Origin: Candidatus Parvarchaeota archaeon
GTDB lineage: Archaea; Nanobdellota; Nanobdellia; Parvarchaeales; Parvarchaeaceae
Length of the DNA stretch: 39,150 nucleotides
Direction of reading: 5' to 3'
NCBI GenBank assembly: GCA_023380585.1
Contig: JAMCRN010000026.1
Coordinates: forward strand, 1-39,150
Shown here piece after piece: positions 31,732-39,150 of the stretch (position 1 is its first letter; each line of letters begins with the position of its first letter). The notes below the pieces were generated by a model, which did not search any database, was not told where the DNA came from, and saw nothing but the letters and a program-made list of their open reading frames with translations. Position numbers and translations under genes: made by a program.

Positions 31732-32436
31732 CTATCTTACACCCGTCCTTTTAGGCGATATCGATCCTACCTTTGCTCCTGGAGGGGCCCTTCTCGATAC
31801 GCTCTTTGTCCTGTGCTGGCTGCTTCTCCTCTTACCGCCGAATTTGTGTTCATAAGCGTTCATAGCTACAGCTGCGTTCATAGGCCAATATCTTCCTCTT
31901 GCCCTTATCAGGTGATAGCTATTGCCGGCCTTGTATAGTGGCTTTTCTTTCCTCCCGCCGTTAGATATCTTTCCTATGATCGCTTTGCATTCCGGGTCAA
32001 CATTTATGACTTTTCCACTAGGAAGCGCTAAGCTTACCTTATTGTGCGTAATCTCCATTATCTTTGCGCTGCCACCACCGGCTCTTACCAGTTTTCCGCC
32101 GTCATTTGGTCTGAGTTCTATATTATACACGTCCGTGCCAGCTGGCATGTCTCTAAGACGCAGTATCATCCCATTAGAAGAGCTGTTCTCTGGTTTGAGG
32201 TAGGACAGCAGCATTCCCGTGTAAGCGCCTACAAAAGCAGGTAAAAAGGACGTCTGACCGTCCTCGAACTTTATCTCCATAAGAGGAGCAGTCCTGTAGC
32301 TGTCATGTACTATATTTATCACACGCGCATTCATAGGACTATTAGACCTTATAAGTCCTACTCTGGCACTTGCCCTAAAAGTATTCATCCTGAATATACG
32401 GCTTTTTCCTCTTCTTCTCGATCTGGGTACTTTCAT
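31732..32436 (-). CDS. rpl2: 50S ribosomal protein L2 (uL2)
   Basis: A 234-residue core large-subunit protein. An N-terminal RNA-binding domain is followed by the C-terminal SH3-like part (APPGAKVGSISPKRTG). The loop near the peptidyl-transferase centre reads AMNAYEHKFGGKRRSS (about 191-206). The family has D-H-P-[HF]-G-G-G there; the functionally important His is kept (His197), but the preceding Asp is Glu and P and the last G are Lys. It is the first gene of this r-protein string, with AAAGGAGAT just before the ATG. L3, L4 and L23 are absent upstream. Confidence 0.95.
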   Translation of the reverse strand: MKVPRSRRRGKSRIFRMNTFRASARVGLIRSNSPMNARVINIVHDSYRTAPLMEIKFEDGQTSFLPAFVGAYTGMLLSYLKPENSSSNGMILRLRDMPAGTDVYNIELRPNDGGKLVRAGGGSAKIMEITHNKVSLALPSGKVINVDPECKAIIGKISNGGRKEKPLYKAGNSYHLIRARGRYWPMNAAVAMNAYEHKFGGKRRSSQHRTKSVSRRAPPGAKVGSISPKRTGVR

Positions 32437-32483
32437 ATCTCCTTTTAATAGATTTATGTATTTAAAAATCTTTTACCATAAAG
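32437..32483. promoter_or_regulatory. Divergent promoter region between rpl2 and the HhH-like gene
   Basis: The 47-bp gap holds one AT-rich box GTATTTAAAAATC (32457-32469), which reads as a TATA box in both directions at 15-32 bp from each start. The rpl2 side adds a Shine-Dalgarno-like GGAG at 32439-32442; the plus-strand gene has none. Confidence 0.45.
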
Positions 32484-33140
32484 ATGGAATATGATTATGG
32501 TTCTCTGTTTACCGAAGCTGTAAGATCCGAAGCCAAAGGCTTCGCTTTAAGCTGCGTAAATGGAAGCAGATGGTATTCGAATCCCCTCTTGATAGCGATG
32601 GATGCATGCTTTGACAGCAGCGGTTTAGGTTATTTTTCTGTCGTTTTTAGGAAAGTGAATCTTTTCTACGAAAAATACGTAAAGACAGGTATAATTAAAG
32701 ACATGGAAAGTTTCATAAGAAAATACAATGAGATAGACAGGGACTCGATATTCATGAACAATCGGGTATGGTCGGCTTTGAAGGACATATGTGCATACGT
32801 AGTTTCTAAAAAGAAGCAAGGCCACACAGAGATGCAGACTTTAAAGGAATGGGCAAGGAATGCTAAAATAGAAAGTTGGAGAGAAGACAGTATAGGCATG
32901 ATAAAAGGGGTAGGGCTAATCACATTTCAATACCTTAGGATGCAGGTAGGAGAAAATGTAGTCATGCCGGACAAAGTGATACTAAACTGGGTCGTCAAAA
33001 CATTAAAACGTAAAGTGGATGCTTTCGGCTGCATGAAAGCCGTCGACGGTCTCTCTAGAAGGTGGGGCATAAGCAACATCGAGCTTTGCTGGGCTATTTG
33101 GATACAGGAAAGTGGAGAGCTAGGGAAGATCGATATATAA
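32484..33140 (+). CDS. Helix-hairpin-helix protein, possibly DNA-glycosylase-like
   Basis: A 218-residue helical protein that I do not recognise firmly. The part from about residue 138 reads GMIKGVGLITFQYLRMQVGE followed by NVVMPDKVILNWVVKTLKRK. This resembles the HhH-GPD pattern (LPGVGxxTA, then VDxHVxR), with Asp163 at the position of the conserved catalytic Asp. There is no Lys before the hairpin as in bifunctional glycosylases and no C-terminal iron-sulfur cysteines. It could be a base-excision or HhH DNA-binding protein. It is followed by a small zinc-ribbon gene and rsmA in the same direction. Confidence 0.5.
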   Translation: MEYDYGSLFTEAVRSEAKGFALSCVNGSRWYSNPLLIAMDACFDSSGLGYFSVVFRKVNLFYEKYVKTGIIKDMESFIRKYNEIDRDSIFMNNRVWSALKDICAYVVSKKKQGHTEMQTLKEWARNAKIESWREDSIGMIKGVGLITFQYLRMQVGENVVMPDKVILNWVVKTLKRKVDAFGCMKAVDGLSRRWGISNIELCWAIWIQESGELGKIDI

Positions 33141-33197
33141 TGATTACAAAACCCAGGCACGAAAAAGTATTAAAAATATTGAAATTGATAATAAGGA

Positions 33198-33485
33198 ATG
33201 CTACCTGAGCCAGGAGACTGCAATTTTATAAAGAAGTCAACGATACGGTACGGTGATAAGACAGAAAAAGTCCTTATATACAGGTTGAAAGGTAGCCCTG
33301 ACTTCCATATATCCTTCAAGTGTCCTTCATGCACCATTGAAAAAGAAATAATCGGTGAATTAAACATAAGGAAATACAAGGAAGGCGGCAAGAAAAAAGA
33401 AGGCTATGAATTTGTATGTGATTCGTGCAATACCGTGTTTTGCATTGAAAGGCTAAAGCCAGGACGCGGCGCAAGTTCCAAATAG
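33198..33485 (+). CDS. Small zinc-ribbon protein
   Basis: A 95-residue basic protein with two CxxC knuckles, Cys42/Cys45 (KCPSCTIEKEI) and Cys74/Cys77 (VCDSCNTVFCIE), enough for one zinc ribbon, and a beta-rich first part (TEKVLIYRLKGSPDF). No known family recognised; size and charge suit a nucleic-acid-binding protein. Its stop is 2 bp before rsmA, so they are co-transcribed. Confidence 0.7.
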   Translation: MLPEPGDCNFIKKSTIRYGDKTEKVLIYRLKGSPDFHISFKCPSCTIEKEIIGELNIRKYKEGGKKKEGYEFVCDSCNTVFCIERLKPGRGASSK

Positions 33486-33487
33486 TC

Positions 33488-34285
33488 ATGGGATCCTTGC
33501 TACAGACCACTATCCGACTGATAGACTCTCTTGGTCTCAAAGATATGGCCTCTTTCGACCAGAATTTCCTTATAGATGAAAACATAATTGACACCGAGAT
33601 AAAAACGCAGGACTTAAAGCCTTCTGATGTAGTGCTTGACATAGGGTGCGGCTTTGGATACACATTGCAGAAAATAAGTAAGATCTGTAGGGTAATAGGC
33701 ATAGAGAATGACTTTAAGATATATTCTTATCTGGTCGACAAATACGAACTTGAAAAGAACGTGGAGCTTATAAACGGAGACATCATGGAGATGGTTCTGC
33801 CGAAGTTCTCAAAGATAATCTCCAACCCACCATATTCCATCGTAGATAGAATAATGGATAAGCTTACACACTACAGTTTTTCCAGCGGTGTAATGGTACT
33901 TCCTAAGACTCTGACAGATGCTCTTCTAGAGACTCCTTGCTGCAATAAATTTAGCTTTGTACAGCAGGCCTTCTTCAGTTTCGAGAAGGTAACAGACGTG
34001 GAAAAAGACTCTTTTTACCCTATACCGAGGATTACCAGCGTCATGCTTCTTATAAAGCCAAAAGAATACAGCCTTCTGCAGGAGGTTTTGAAGCATGGAG
34101 AAATGACTGTGAAAAACGCTTTACTTCAATCAGAGCAGAATTTCCTTGACACGACAAAGAGGAGGAGCCGAGAGCACCTGGATGCGAGTATAAAAAGTAT
34201 AGACAATATTTTTGATAAACAGTTAAAGAGACTGAACCTTGATGAGCTTTATCAACTTCGCTCTTTTATCGAAGAGTATCATTGA
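33488..34285 (+). CDS. rsmA: 16S rRNA dimethyladenosine transferase RsmA/KsgA/Dim1
   Basis: S-adenosylmethionine-dependent enzyme that dimethylates two adjacent adenosines in the 3' terminal helix of 16S rRNA. It has SFDQNFLID at 22-30 (family SQNFL), the SAM motif LDIGCGFGYT at 50-59, acidic GIENDF, the catalytic NPPYSI at 113-118, and the C-terminal helical domain. The length of 265 is typical. Its stop overlaps the smc stop by 7 bp (convergent). Confidence 0.95.
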   Translation: MGSLLQTTIRLIDSLGLKDMASFDQNFLIDENIIDTEIKTQDLKPSDVVLDIGCGFGYTLQKISKICRVIGIENDFKIYSYLVDKYELEKNVELINGDIMEMVLPKFSKIISNPPYSIVDRIMDKLTHYSFSSGVMVLPKTLTDALLETPCCNKFSFVQQAFFSFEKVTDVEKDSFYPIPRITSVMLLIKPKEYSLLQEVLKHGEMTVKNALLQSEQNFLDTTKRRSREHLDASIKSIDNIFDKQLKRLNLDELYQLRSFIEEYH

Positions 34286-37200
34286 GAGTCGGCTTTTATC
34301 TGCTCTTTTGGCAGTTTTATGCTAACAACTTTGCTTGCTCCAGTGGCGTCCATCACAACGCCGTATATCACGTCCGCGCCTATAAGTGTGTTCTCATTGT
34401 GTGATATGACTATAAATTCCGTGCTTTCCGAATAAGCTTTTATCAGATTAGAGAACTGCGAGGAATTAATAGAGTCGAGGGCAGCGTCGACCTCGTCTAA
34501 TATATAGAACGGAACGTCTATGTATTTAGATATCGACAGCAGAAGCGCTATCGATACAAGCGATATCTCGCCTCCGCTCAATCCCCTAACATTGTTGACT
34601 TTTTTGTTAGGCAATGAAACCTCTATGTCCAGACCGCCTTCGAATATGTTCTGCGGATTGTCAGGTACTAGTTTTATATGTCCATTTGTTATAGAATTGA
34701 ACACTTTTTCAAATATAGAATTTATATCAGATATTGTCTTCATAAAGGCCTCCATCTTCTTCGCCTCTATGTCTGCTATGACCGACATTATCTTTTCTTT
34801 TTCTTGGCCGAGGATCCCCATCTTTTCGTTAAATTCTGCGAATTCTTCGGCTACCTTGTCGAATCTTTCCACTGCAAGCTCATTTATCGGGCCGAATCCA
34901 GCTATCCTTGACTGAATTGATGATAATCTCCTTTTTAGCTCTTCTATTGAATCTCTCTCTTCTATTTTTGATTCATCACCTTCGAGCTTCTTAAATTCCT
35001 CATCTTCCGTCTCGAATTTTACCTTCAACTCAGCTTCTTTAACTCTCAAATTGTTTATTTTGTAGGAGACTTCATCATATCTTTTCCTGTCAGCCCCCAT
35101 TTTTTCCTCCAGCTCGTAGATTTTTCCTGACAACTCTTCCCTATGCTTTCTCAATGAAACTATCGACTGTGAGCTTTTTTCTAGGTCAGCCATGGATTCC
35201 TTAAGGGCGGACTCGATGCCCGTTATCTTGCCTGCTAGCTCTGCTATCTCTTTCTGGAAATGTGATCGCTCCTTTTCAAGTTCAGAGATTCTTTTCCCAA
35301 AGTTGGATAACTCTATTTTAAAGACGTTCTCTATCTTGTTTAAGGAAGTCTTTAATTTTATCTCTAATTCGTTCGCGTTCTTGTCAAGGACAGAAACGTC
35401 TTGCCTAACATCTGCTTTCATAAGTATATCCTTACTGTATCTCTCTAGCATCATTTCAGTTTTTCGCTTATCTTCCTCTGTCCTCCTCAGTTCCTCGGAG
35501 AGCTCTGCTTCCGAGCCCTTAAATGTCGATTTTTCCTTCAAAAGTCTCGATATCTGCAGGTTTATCGTTGCTAACTGGCTTTCTATTAGTTTTATCTCTG
35601 ACATCTCTGAATTCAGAGAGGATTCTTTCTCTGTGATTTCTTTTTCAAGTGATTCCTGTTCAGCAGTAAGTTTTGATATCTCCTGCTTCAAGTCTGATAC
35701 CTTTTTATTGAATGAAGAGAGATTGAACGTTTCGTAATGCCCTCCCGATATCACACCTGATTTTTCGAATACAGTGCCATCCATTGTTACCATCCTATAC
35801 TGCCCTATCAGGTCTTTGGCACCGTCAAATGAGTCCACGAGCAGCGTGTCAGAAAATACGAATCTCATAGCTCTTTCGAACCTAGGTTCAAATCCCACCA
35901 TGTCTATGGTGAATCCTGTTATGTGCGGAGAATCAGGCTTCTGGATGGTTGTCATCGCGGATATTTTGTTGAGAGGTATGAAATTGAAAATCCCCAGCTT
36001 TTCTTTCTTAAGTTTGTTTATGCACTCGGCTGCTATGGTGTCAGAATCGACTACTATAAAGTCGCTTCTCCTACCTATAGACCTGTAGATCGCCTCACTG
36101 TATATTTCGTTTTTGACGGAAAACAGCTGGCCGACACTTCCGTAGACTCCACGCACATCGTTTTTTAGCTTGTCGGCAACTTCTGATGACTTACTTTTAG
36201 AGTGTATCGAAGCCGATTCAGACAACAGGTTCTCCTTTAGCCAATATATTCTGTCTTCCTTCTGTTTTTTGTACTGCTTCAGTCTAACGAGTTCAGGCTC
36301 AAGACTAGAAAACTTAGTGACTATATCTCTCTTTTTTGATTCAAGATCGTATTTTAGCTTGTTATTCTCTTCTAGTTTCTGCTGGACCTCGAGTGTCTTC
36401 GGATAATTGGATAATGACAGCTTATACTCATATGAAACCCTAGTAAGCTCCTCCAGTTTTTTCTCGAGCTCTTCCTTTTCTTTGAGATATCTCTCTATTT
36501 TCGCAGCTTCTTCTAGAGCACTCGTCTTCTGAAGGTTTATTTCGTTAAGTTTTCTGGTATACTCTTCTACGTCTTTAGTCTCCTTTTCATATGACCTTAT
36601 TATCTCTTCTCTTGCCTTTTCAAGTTCTTTCAGTGAGTCTTCTATCTTAATGAGCTGGTCCTTGTCAGATTTCATTACAGAATCAAGTCGTATTAGTTCG
36701 GATTCAAGTTCCCGTGCTTTCTTTTCCAGCGTCTTTATCTCTGCCTCTCCTTCCTTCTCTGCTCTCTCGTTTATTCTTTCTATCTCGTTTCTTATATCTT
36801 CGATCTCCTTTGACGTCTTTTCTCTCTCAGCGTCTATCTTATCCTTTTCTTTCATAGCCTCTGATATGCTTGAAGACACTTCGTTTAGGTTGTCATATGC
36901 CCGTTTTCTGAGTAGATAATGCAGTTTATATGCCGTTTCCGCGCTTTTCGCTTTTAGTTCCTTAAACTCTACTGCCTTTTTCTTTTCATTGTCAAGCTCG
37001 TCCATAAGCCTCTTTTTCTCTTTCAGGACAGTGTCTATATTAGACATGTTTTCTTCTACTTTTTTCATCTCGTTCATCGCCTTCGATTTCTTGTCCTCAA
37101 ACACGCTTATACCTGAGATGTCGTTTATTATAGCAAGCTTGTCCTCGGGAGAGGAATTGGCTATTTCTGTTATCCTGCCTTGAGGTATTATGTTGAAACC

Positions 37201-37614
37201 ATCTTGTCTGAATTTTATCACAGAAAGAAGGTTAAGTATTTCCTCTCTTGTCGATGCTTTACCGTTTATCCTAAAAACGCTCTTTCCACTGCTGTCTATC
37301 TTCCTGCTTATAGAAACCTCTTTTTCCTGGAAATTCTTAAGAAGCCCTTCAGAGTTGTCGAATGTTATGGTCACTTTTGCTGAGTCCGCAGGCTTCCGCT
37401 CTTTCCCTCCGTTGAATATAAGGTCAACGAGCAGGTCGCTTCTCATTTCCTTCTTCGAGGACGCTCCGAAAACGAACATGAATGCGTCAATCACATTGCT
37501 TTTGCCCGAACCATTTGCGCCTGCGATTATATTAAAACCGCGTATGAATTCAAGTTTAGTGCGGCCGAAAAAAGATTTGAAATTCTCTAGCTCGATAGTT
37601 TTTATGTAAACCAT
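34279..37614 (-). CDS. smc: Chromosome segregation ATPase SMC
   Basis: A 1111-residue SMC. The head N-terminal half holds Walker A GANGSGKSN (32-40). Long coiled-coil arms surround a hinge at about 485-620 (GVYGSVGQLFSVKNEIYSEAIYR region). The C-terminal head has the ABC signature LSGGEISLVSIALLL at 1012-1026 and Walker B FYILDEVDAALD at about 1035-1046. Length is near the lower end for SMC proteins. No ScpA/ScpB-type kleisin neighbour is present here, though archaeal smc often sits beside scpA. TATA-like GTTATTTATTC at about 37636-37646 (minus strand) suits a leaderless start. Confidence 0.96.
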   Translation of the reverse strand: MVYIKTIELENFKSFFGRTKLEFIRGFNIIAGANGSGKSNVIDAFMFVFGASSKKEMRSDLLVDLIFNGGKERKPADSAKVTITFDNSEGLLKNFQEKEVSISRKIDSSGKSVFRINGKASTREEILNLLSVIKFRQDGFNIIPQGRITEIANSSPEDKLAIINDISGISVFEDKKSKAMNEMKKVEENMSNIDTVLKEKKRLMDELDNEKKKAVEFKELKAKSAETAYKLHYLLRKRAYDNLNEVSSSISEAMKEKDKIDAEREKTSKEIEDIRNEIERINERAEKEGEAEIKTLEKKARELESELIRLDSVMKSDKDQLIKIEDSLKELEKAREEIIRSYEKETKDVEEYTRKLNEINLQKTSALEEAAKIERYLKEKEELEKKLEELTRVSYEYKLSLSNYPKTLEVQQKLEENNKLKYDLESKKRDIVTKFSSLEPELVRLKQYKKQKEDRIYWLKENLLSESASIHSKSKSSEVADKLKNDVRGVYGSVGQLFSVKNEIYSEAIYRSIGRRSDFIVVDSDTIAAECINKLKKEKLGIFNFIPLNKISAMTTIQKPDSPHITGFTIDMVGFEPRFERAMRFVFSDTLLVDSFDGAKDLIGQYRMVTMDGTVFEKSGVISGGHYETFNLSSFNKKVSDLKQEISKLTAEQESLEKEITEKESSLNSEMSEIKLIESQLATINLQISRLLKEKSTFKGSEAELSEELRRTEEDKRKTEMMLERYSKDILMKADVRQDVSVLDKNANELEIKLKTSLNKIENVFKIELSNFGKRISELEKERSHFQKEIAELAGKITGIESALKESMADLEKSSQSIVSLRKHREELSGKIYELEEKMGADRKRYDEVSYKINNLRVKEAELKVKFETEDEEFKKLEGDESKIEERDSIEELKRRLSSIQSRIAGFGPINELAVERFDKVAEEFAEFNEKMGILGQEKEKIMSVIADIEAKKMEAFMKTISDINSIFEKVFNSITNGHIKLVPDNPQNIFEGGLDIEVSLPNKKVNNVRGLSGGEISLVSIALLLSISKYIDVPFYILDEVDAALDSINSSQFSNLIKAYSESTEFIVISHNENTLIGADVIYGVVMDATGASKVVSIKLPKEQIKADSQ

Positions 37615-37671
37615 ATTAATAGTTAGAGAAATCAGAATAAATAACTATTCAATAAAAACGTTCAAATACGG

Positions 37672-38469
37672 TCAGCCTAATACATGCAAAGCAGCCAATT
37701 TTTTTATCCTTTCCGAGAGGTATTTACCCCTTACATGCAGTATTATCTCATTGCTCGGGTGGGTGTCCCTGTCATCCTCTGTGAATATGAACACCTCATT
37801 CTCATCTATTATGACGAACCTGCCGATGTCCATCCCAAGCCTGTTAAGCCGGCCTATCTGCTTTATCTCGTTGGCGAGCGTCTCGCTGATGTCTTTTATT
37901 GGTGCATAGACATGTATCGTCACGTTGTTGGATTTTGCTTGCTTAAGCGCACGGCTGAGAGCTTTTATCTTTGGTTCCAGAGAAGAAGCAGTGGTTATAA
38001 GCACTATTTCGCTTTTAGCGCTCTTTATACTTTTCTTCATCCTGAAATAAGCGGCTTCAAGCCCCTGGTAAGACGTGGCTACTTTTGTTTCGTCAACGAA
38101 TTTTATGCCTTTTTCATATAATGACTGCAAATCCTTCATCATCGAGCTGTCCCTAATCTTCTCCAGTTTTTCTATCTTTTTGTTGGTCTCTTCCTTAGCC
38201 TTCTCCACAAGCCTTTCTATGAGCTCATTTGGGGATATCGCTCTGTAGCTTATTGGTTTAGTAAGATTTCTTACTATGAAACCGCCATTTTCAAGCGATA
38301 CTAAGATGTCGTATGACCTTGATTTTGGGACATTGGCAGGTTCGCTTAATTTCCCGGAAGCGGATTTTCCCTGGGAGAGGATCGCAAGCCACATCTTCGC
38401 TTCGTAAAGATTAAGTCCGAACATCCTCCTTACTTTTGCGATGTAATCCTCATTGAAAGAAAGTGCCAT
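37672..38469 (-). CDS. TrmB-family transcriptional regulator
   Basis: A 265-residue protein. The N-terminal winged helix (about 10-85: FGLNLYEAKMWLAILSQGKSASG, PANVPKSRSYDILVSLENGG, PISYRAISPNELIERL) is TrmB-like. A helical linker is followed by a phospholipase-D-like effector fold (EIVLITTASSLEPKI, VTIHVYAPIKDI, MDIGRFVIIDENEVFIFTEDD). Family members sense sugars or other metabolites; the ligand here is unknown. The TATA-like TTTATATATTA at 38502-38512 lies upstream, with an imperfect inverted repeat before the start that could be an autoregulatory site. Confidence 0.9.
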   Translation of the reverse strand: MALSFNEDYIAKVRRMFGLNLYEAKMWLAILSQGKSASGKLSEPANVPKSRSYDILVSLENGGFIVRNLTKPISYRAISPNELIERLVEKAKEETNKKIEKLEKIRDSSMMKDLQSLYEKGIKFVDETKVATSYQGLEAAYFRMKKSIKSAKSEIVLITTASSLEPKIKALSRALKQAKSNNVTIHVYAPIKDISETLANEIKQIGRLNRLGMDIGRFVIIDENEVFIFTEDDRDTHPSNEIILHVRGKYLSERIKKLAALHVLG

Positions 38470-38475
38470 AACATT

Positions 38476-38487
38476 TACTTTACAGTA
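38476..38487. promoter_or_regulatory. Short inverted repeat in the TrmB-family promoter
   Basis: TACTTTACAGTA (TACT, four bases, AGTA) lies 7-18 bp upstream of the regulator's start and downstream of its TATA box. It could be an autoregulatory operator; the arms are only four bases, so this may be chance. Confidence 0.3.
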
Positions 38488-38551
38488 GTAATAGGAAGCA
38501 ATTAATATATAAACCTTTCCTTATCAAAATAAAAAAACAAAAAACGATTAA

Positions 38552-38767
38552 TCAAAGCCTTATCCTGAAAGCAGCCATCCCTATAGCGAATATCACTGCG
38601 CCGATTATTATCTCAGCTCCAGAATATTGTATCTTTGGAGAAAGCTGGTATAGGACAGACGCGAAACCAAGAGCCAGCATCACCACCCCGACCGTGTACA
38701 GCACAAGTCCAAGGACGATGTCTACCATCTTCTTGTCTCTATCCTCGAGTTTATGTCCGATTTTCAT
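38552..38767 (-). CDS. Small membrane protein with two helices
   Basis: A 71-residue protein: a charged N-terminus (MKIGHKLEDRDKKM), then hydrophobic helices at about 15-38 and 51-67, ending FRIRL. Glycine-rich helices suggest a compact helical hairpin. No family recognised. A TATA-like CGTTTATAAAG (minus strand, about 38788-38798) lies 21-31 bp before the ATG. It is upstream of and co-oriented with the TrmB-family gene, which has its own promoter. Confidence 0.65.
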   Translation of the reverse strand: MKIGHKLEDRDKKMVDIVLGLVLYTVGVVMLALGFASVLYQLSPKIQYSGAEIIIGAVIFAIGMAAFRIRL

Positions 38768-38845
38768 AGTCTATATTCACAATTTTTCTTTATAAACGTT
38801 TTTATTCTGTTTGCTAGTTCTATATAACATCTACTAATGGTCGTC

Positions 38846-38856
38846 AAAGTTTAAAT
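38846..38856 (+). promoter_or_regulatory. TATA box of the HIT-family gene
   Basis: AAAGTTTAAAT lies 23-33 bp before the ATG at 38879, predicting a leaderless mRNA. The same element precedes the gene at 10528. Confidence 0.55.
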
Positions 38857-38878
38857 CCTATAATATACAACTCTAAGA

Positions 38879-39150
38879 ATGGAAGAAGCATCATGCCCGT
38901 TTTGTTCTATAGCCTCAAAATCCATAGATTCTTATATTGTGTACGAGGACGAAGCCGTGATAAGCGTCCTTGACATAAACCCGGCGAGCGTAGGCCATCT
39001 TATCGTATTCACAAAAAAACATTACAATAGCCTGTTCGAGATGCCGGAACAGGAATACTCAGCTCTCATGACCATAGCCAGGGCTATAGCATATTCCCTT
39101 TTGTTGTCCCAGGGTGCCGTCAATATAGACATGCTGTACACGGTCGGGGT
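38879..39150 (+). CDS. HIT-family nucleotide hydrolase, 3' end outside the window
   Basis: The frame from ATG 38879 is open to the right edge (90 residues visible). It begins MEEASCPFCSIASKSID, with the CPFC zinc-type pair common in HIT proteins, then IVYEDEAVISVLDINPASVGHLIVFTKKHYNSLFEMPEQ, a clear match to the HIT N-terminal region (NPxSxGHxLVxPKxH). The His-triad itself lies beyond the window. Family members hydrolyse nucleotide conjugates such as AMP-linked substrates. Confidence 0.88.
   Translation, partial: MEEASCPFCSIASKSIDSYIVYEDEAVISVLDINPASVGHLIVFTKKHYNSLFEMPEQEYSALMTIARAIAYSLLLSQGAVNIDMLYTVG

Noticed and set aside
1-39150. CRISPR arrays, insertion sequences, integrases or rRNA
   Set aside because: No regular direct-repeat array, no transposase-like ORF and no rRNA-like sequence was seen; repeats present are protein-level modules or short promoter palindromes.

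Overview
The window is archaeal. It encodes topoisomerase VI (A and B subunits), an archaeal-type Elp3, a Dim2-like KH protein, RNase P Rpp21, r-proteins S19e, L31e and L39e, a PDCD5-family protein, prefoldin alpha, FtsY, an archaeal L2-S19-L22-S3-L29 string, SMC and a TrmB regulator. Most promoters carry an AT-rich TATA box 20-35 bp before a start codon, which points to leaderless mRNAs. Gene packing is extreme: chains of 4-80 bp overlaps and convergent genes that overlap at their stops. A secreted acid-type (sedolisin) protease, complex I subunits and DUF2341 surface proteins together suggest an acidophilic small-genome DPANN archaeon, most likely a Micrarchaeota (ARMAN-like) lineage. That assignment is inference; no 16S rRNA is present.

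Layout. 1-1889: 3' part of a large DUF2341 surface protein, open at the left edge. 1954-8731 (minus): one operon of secreted S53 protease, FlaI/TadA-type secretion ATPase and TadC/FlaJ-type membrane platform. 8847-9491: tRNA-Thr(UGU) followed 4 nt later by rdgB. 9486-12223: SPFH protein, a degenerate kinase/deoxyribosyltransferase-like fusion, and a metallophosphoesterase. 12260-17544 (minus): nuoJKLMN, the membrane arm of complex I without its other subunits. 17647-18513: an unknown membrane protein divergent from nuoJ. 18514-23583 (minus): elp3, KH, top6B, top6A. 23621-25667: a second DUF2341 surface protein plus a family 2 glycosyltransferase. 25671-28540 (minus): rpp21, rps19e, pdcd5, rpl39e, rpl31e, pfdA, ftsY. 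28541-30039: a mini acidic ORF with a structured promoter/leader, a zinc-ribbon Hsp20-like protein, a possible pseudoknot RNA and two small proteins. 30036-32436 (minus): rpl2, rps19, rpl22, rps3, rpl29. 32484-34285: HhH-like protein, zinc-ribbon protein, rsmA. 34279-38767 (minus): smc, TrmB regulator, small membrane protein. 38879-39150: 5' part of a HIT-family protein.

The window is mainly information-processing and respiratory core genes with two surface/secretion islands. The secretion ATPase/platform operon, its linked protease and two modular surface proteins may form one envelope system. Two genes absent from the nucleotide-level open reading frame list but clearly real are rpl39e (27380-27526) and rpl29 (30036-30212). 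I saw no CRISPR array, transposase, rRNA or integrase.
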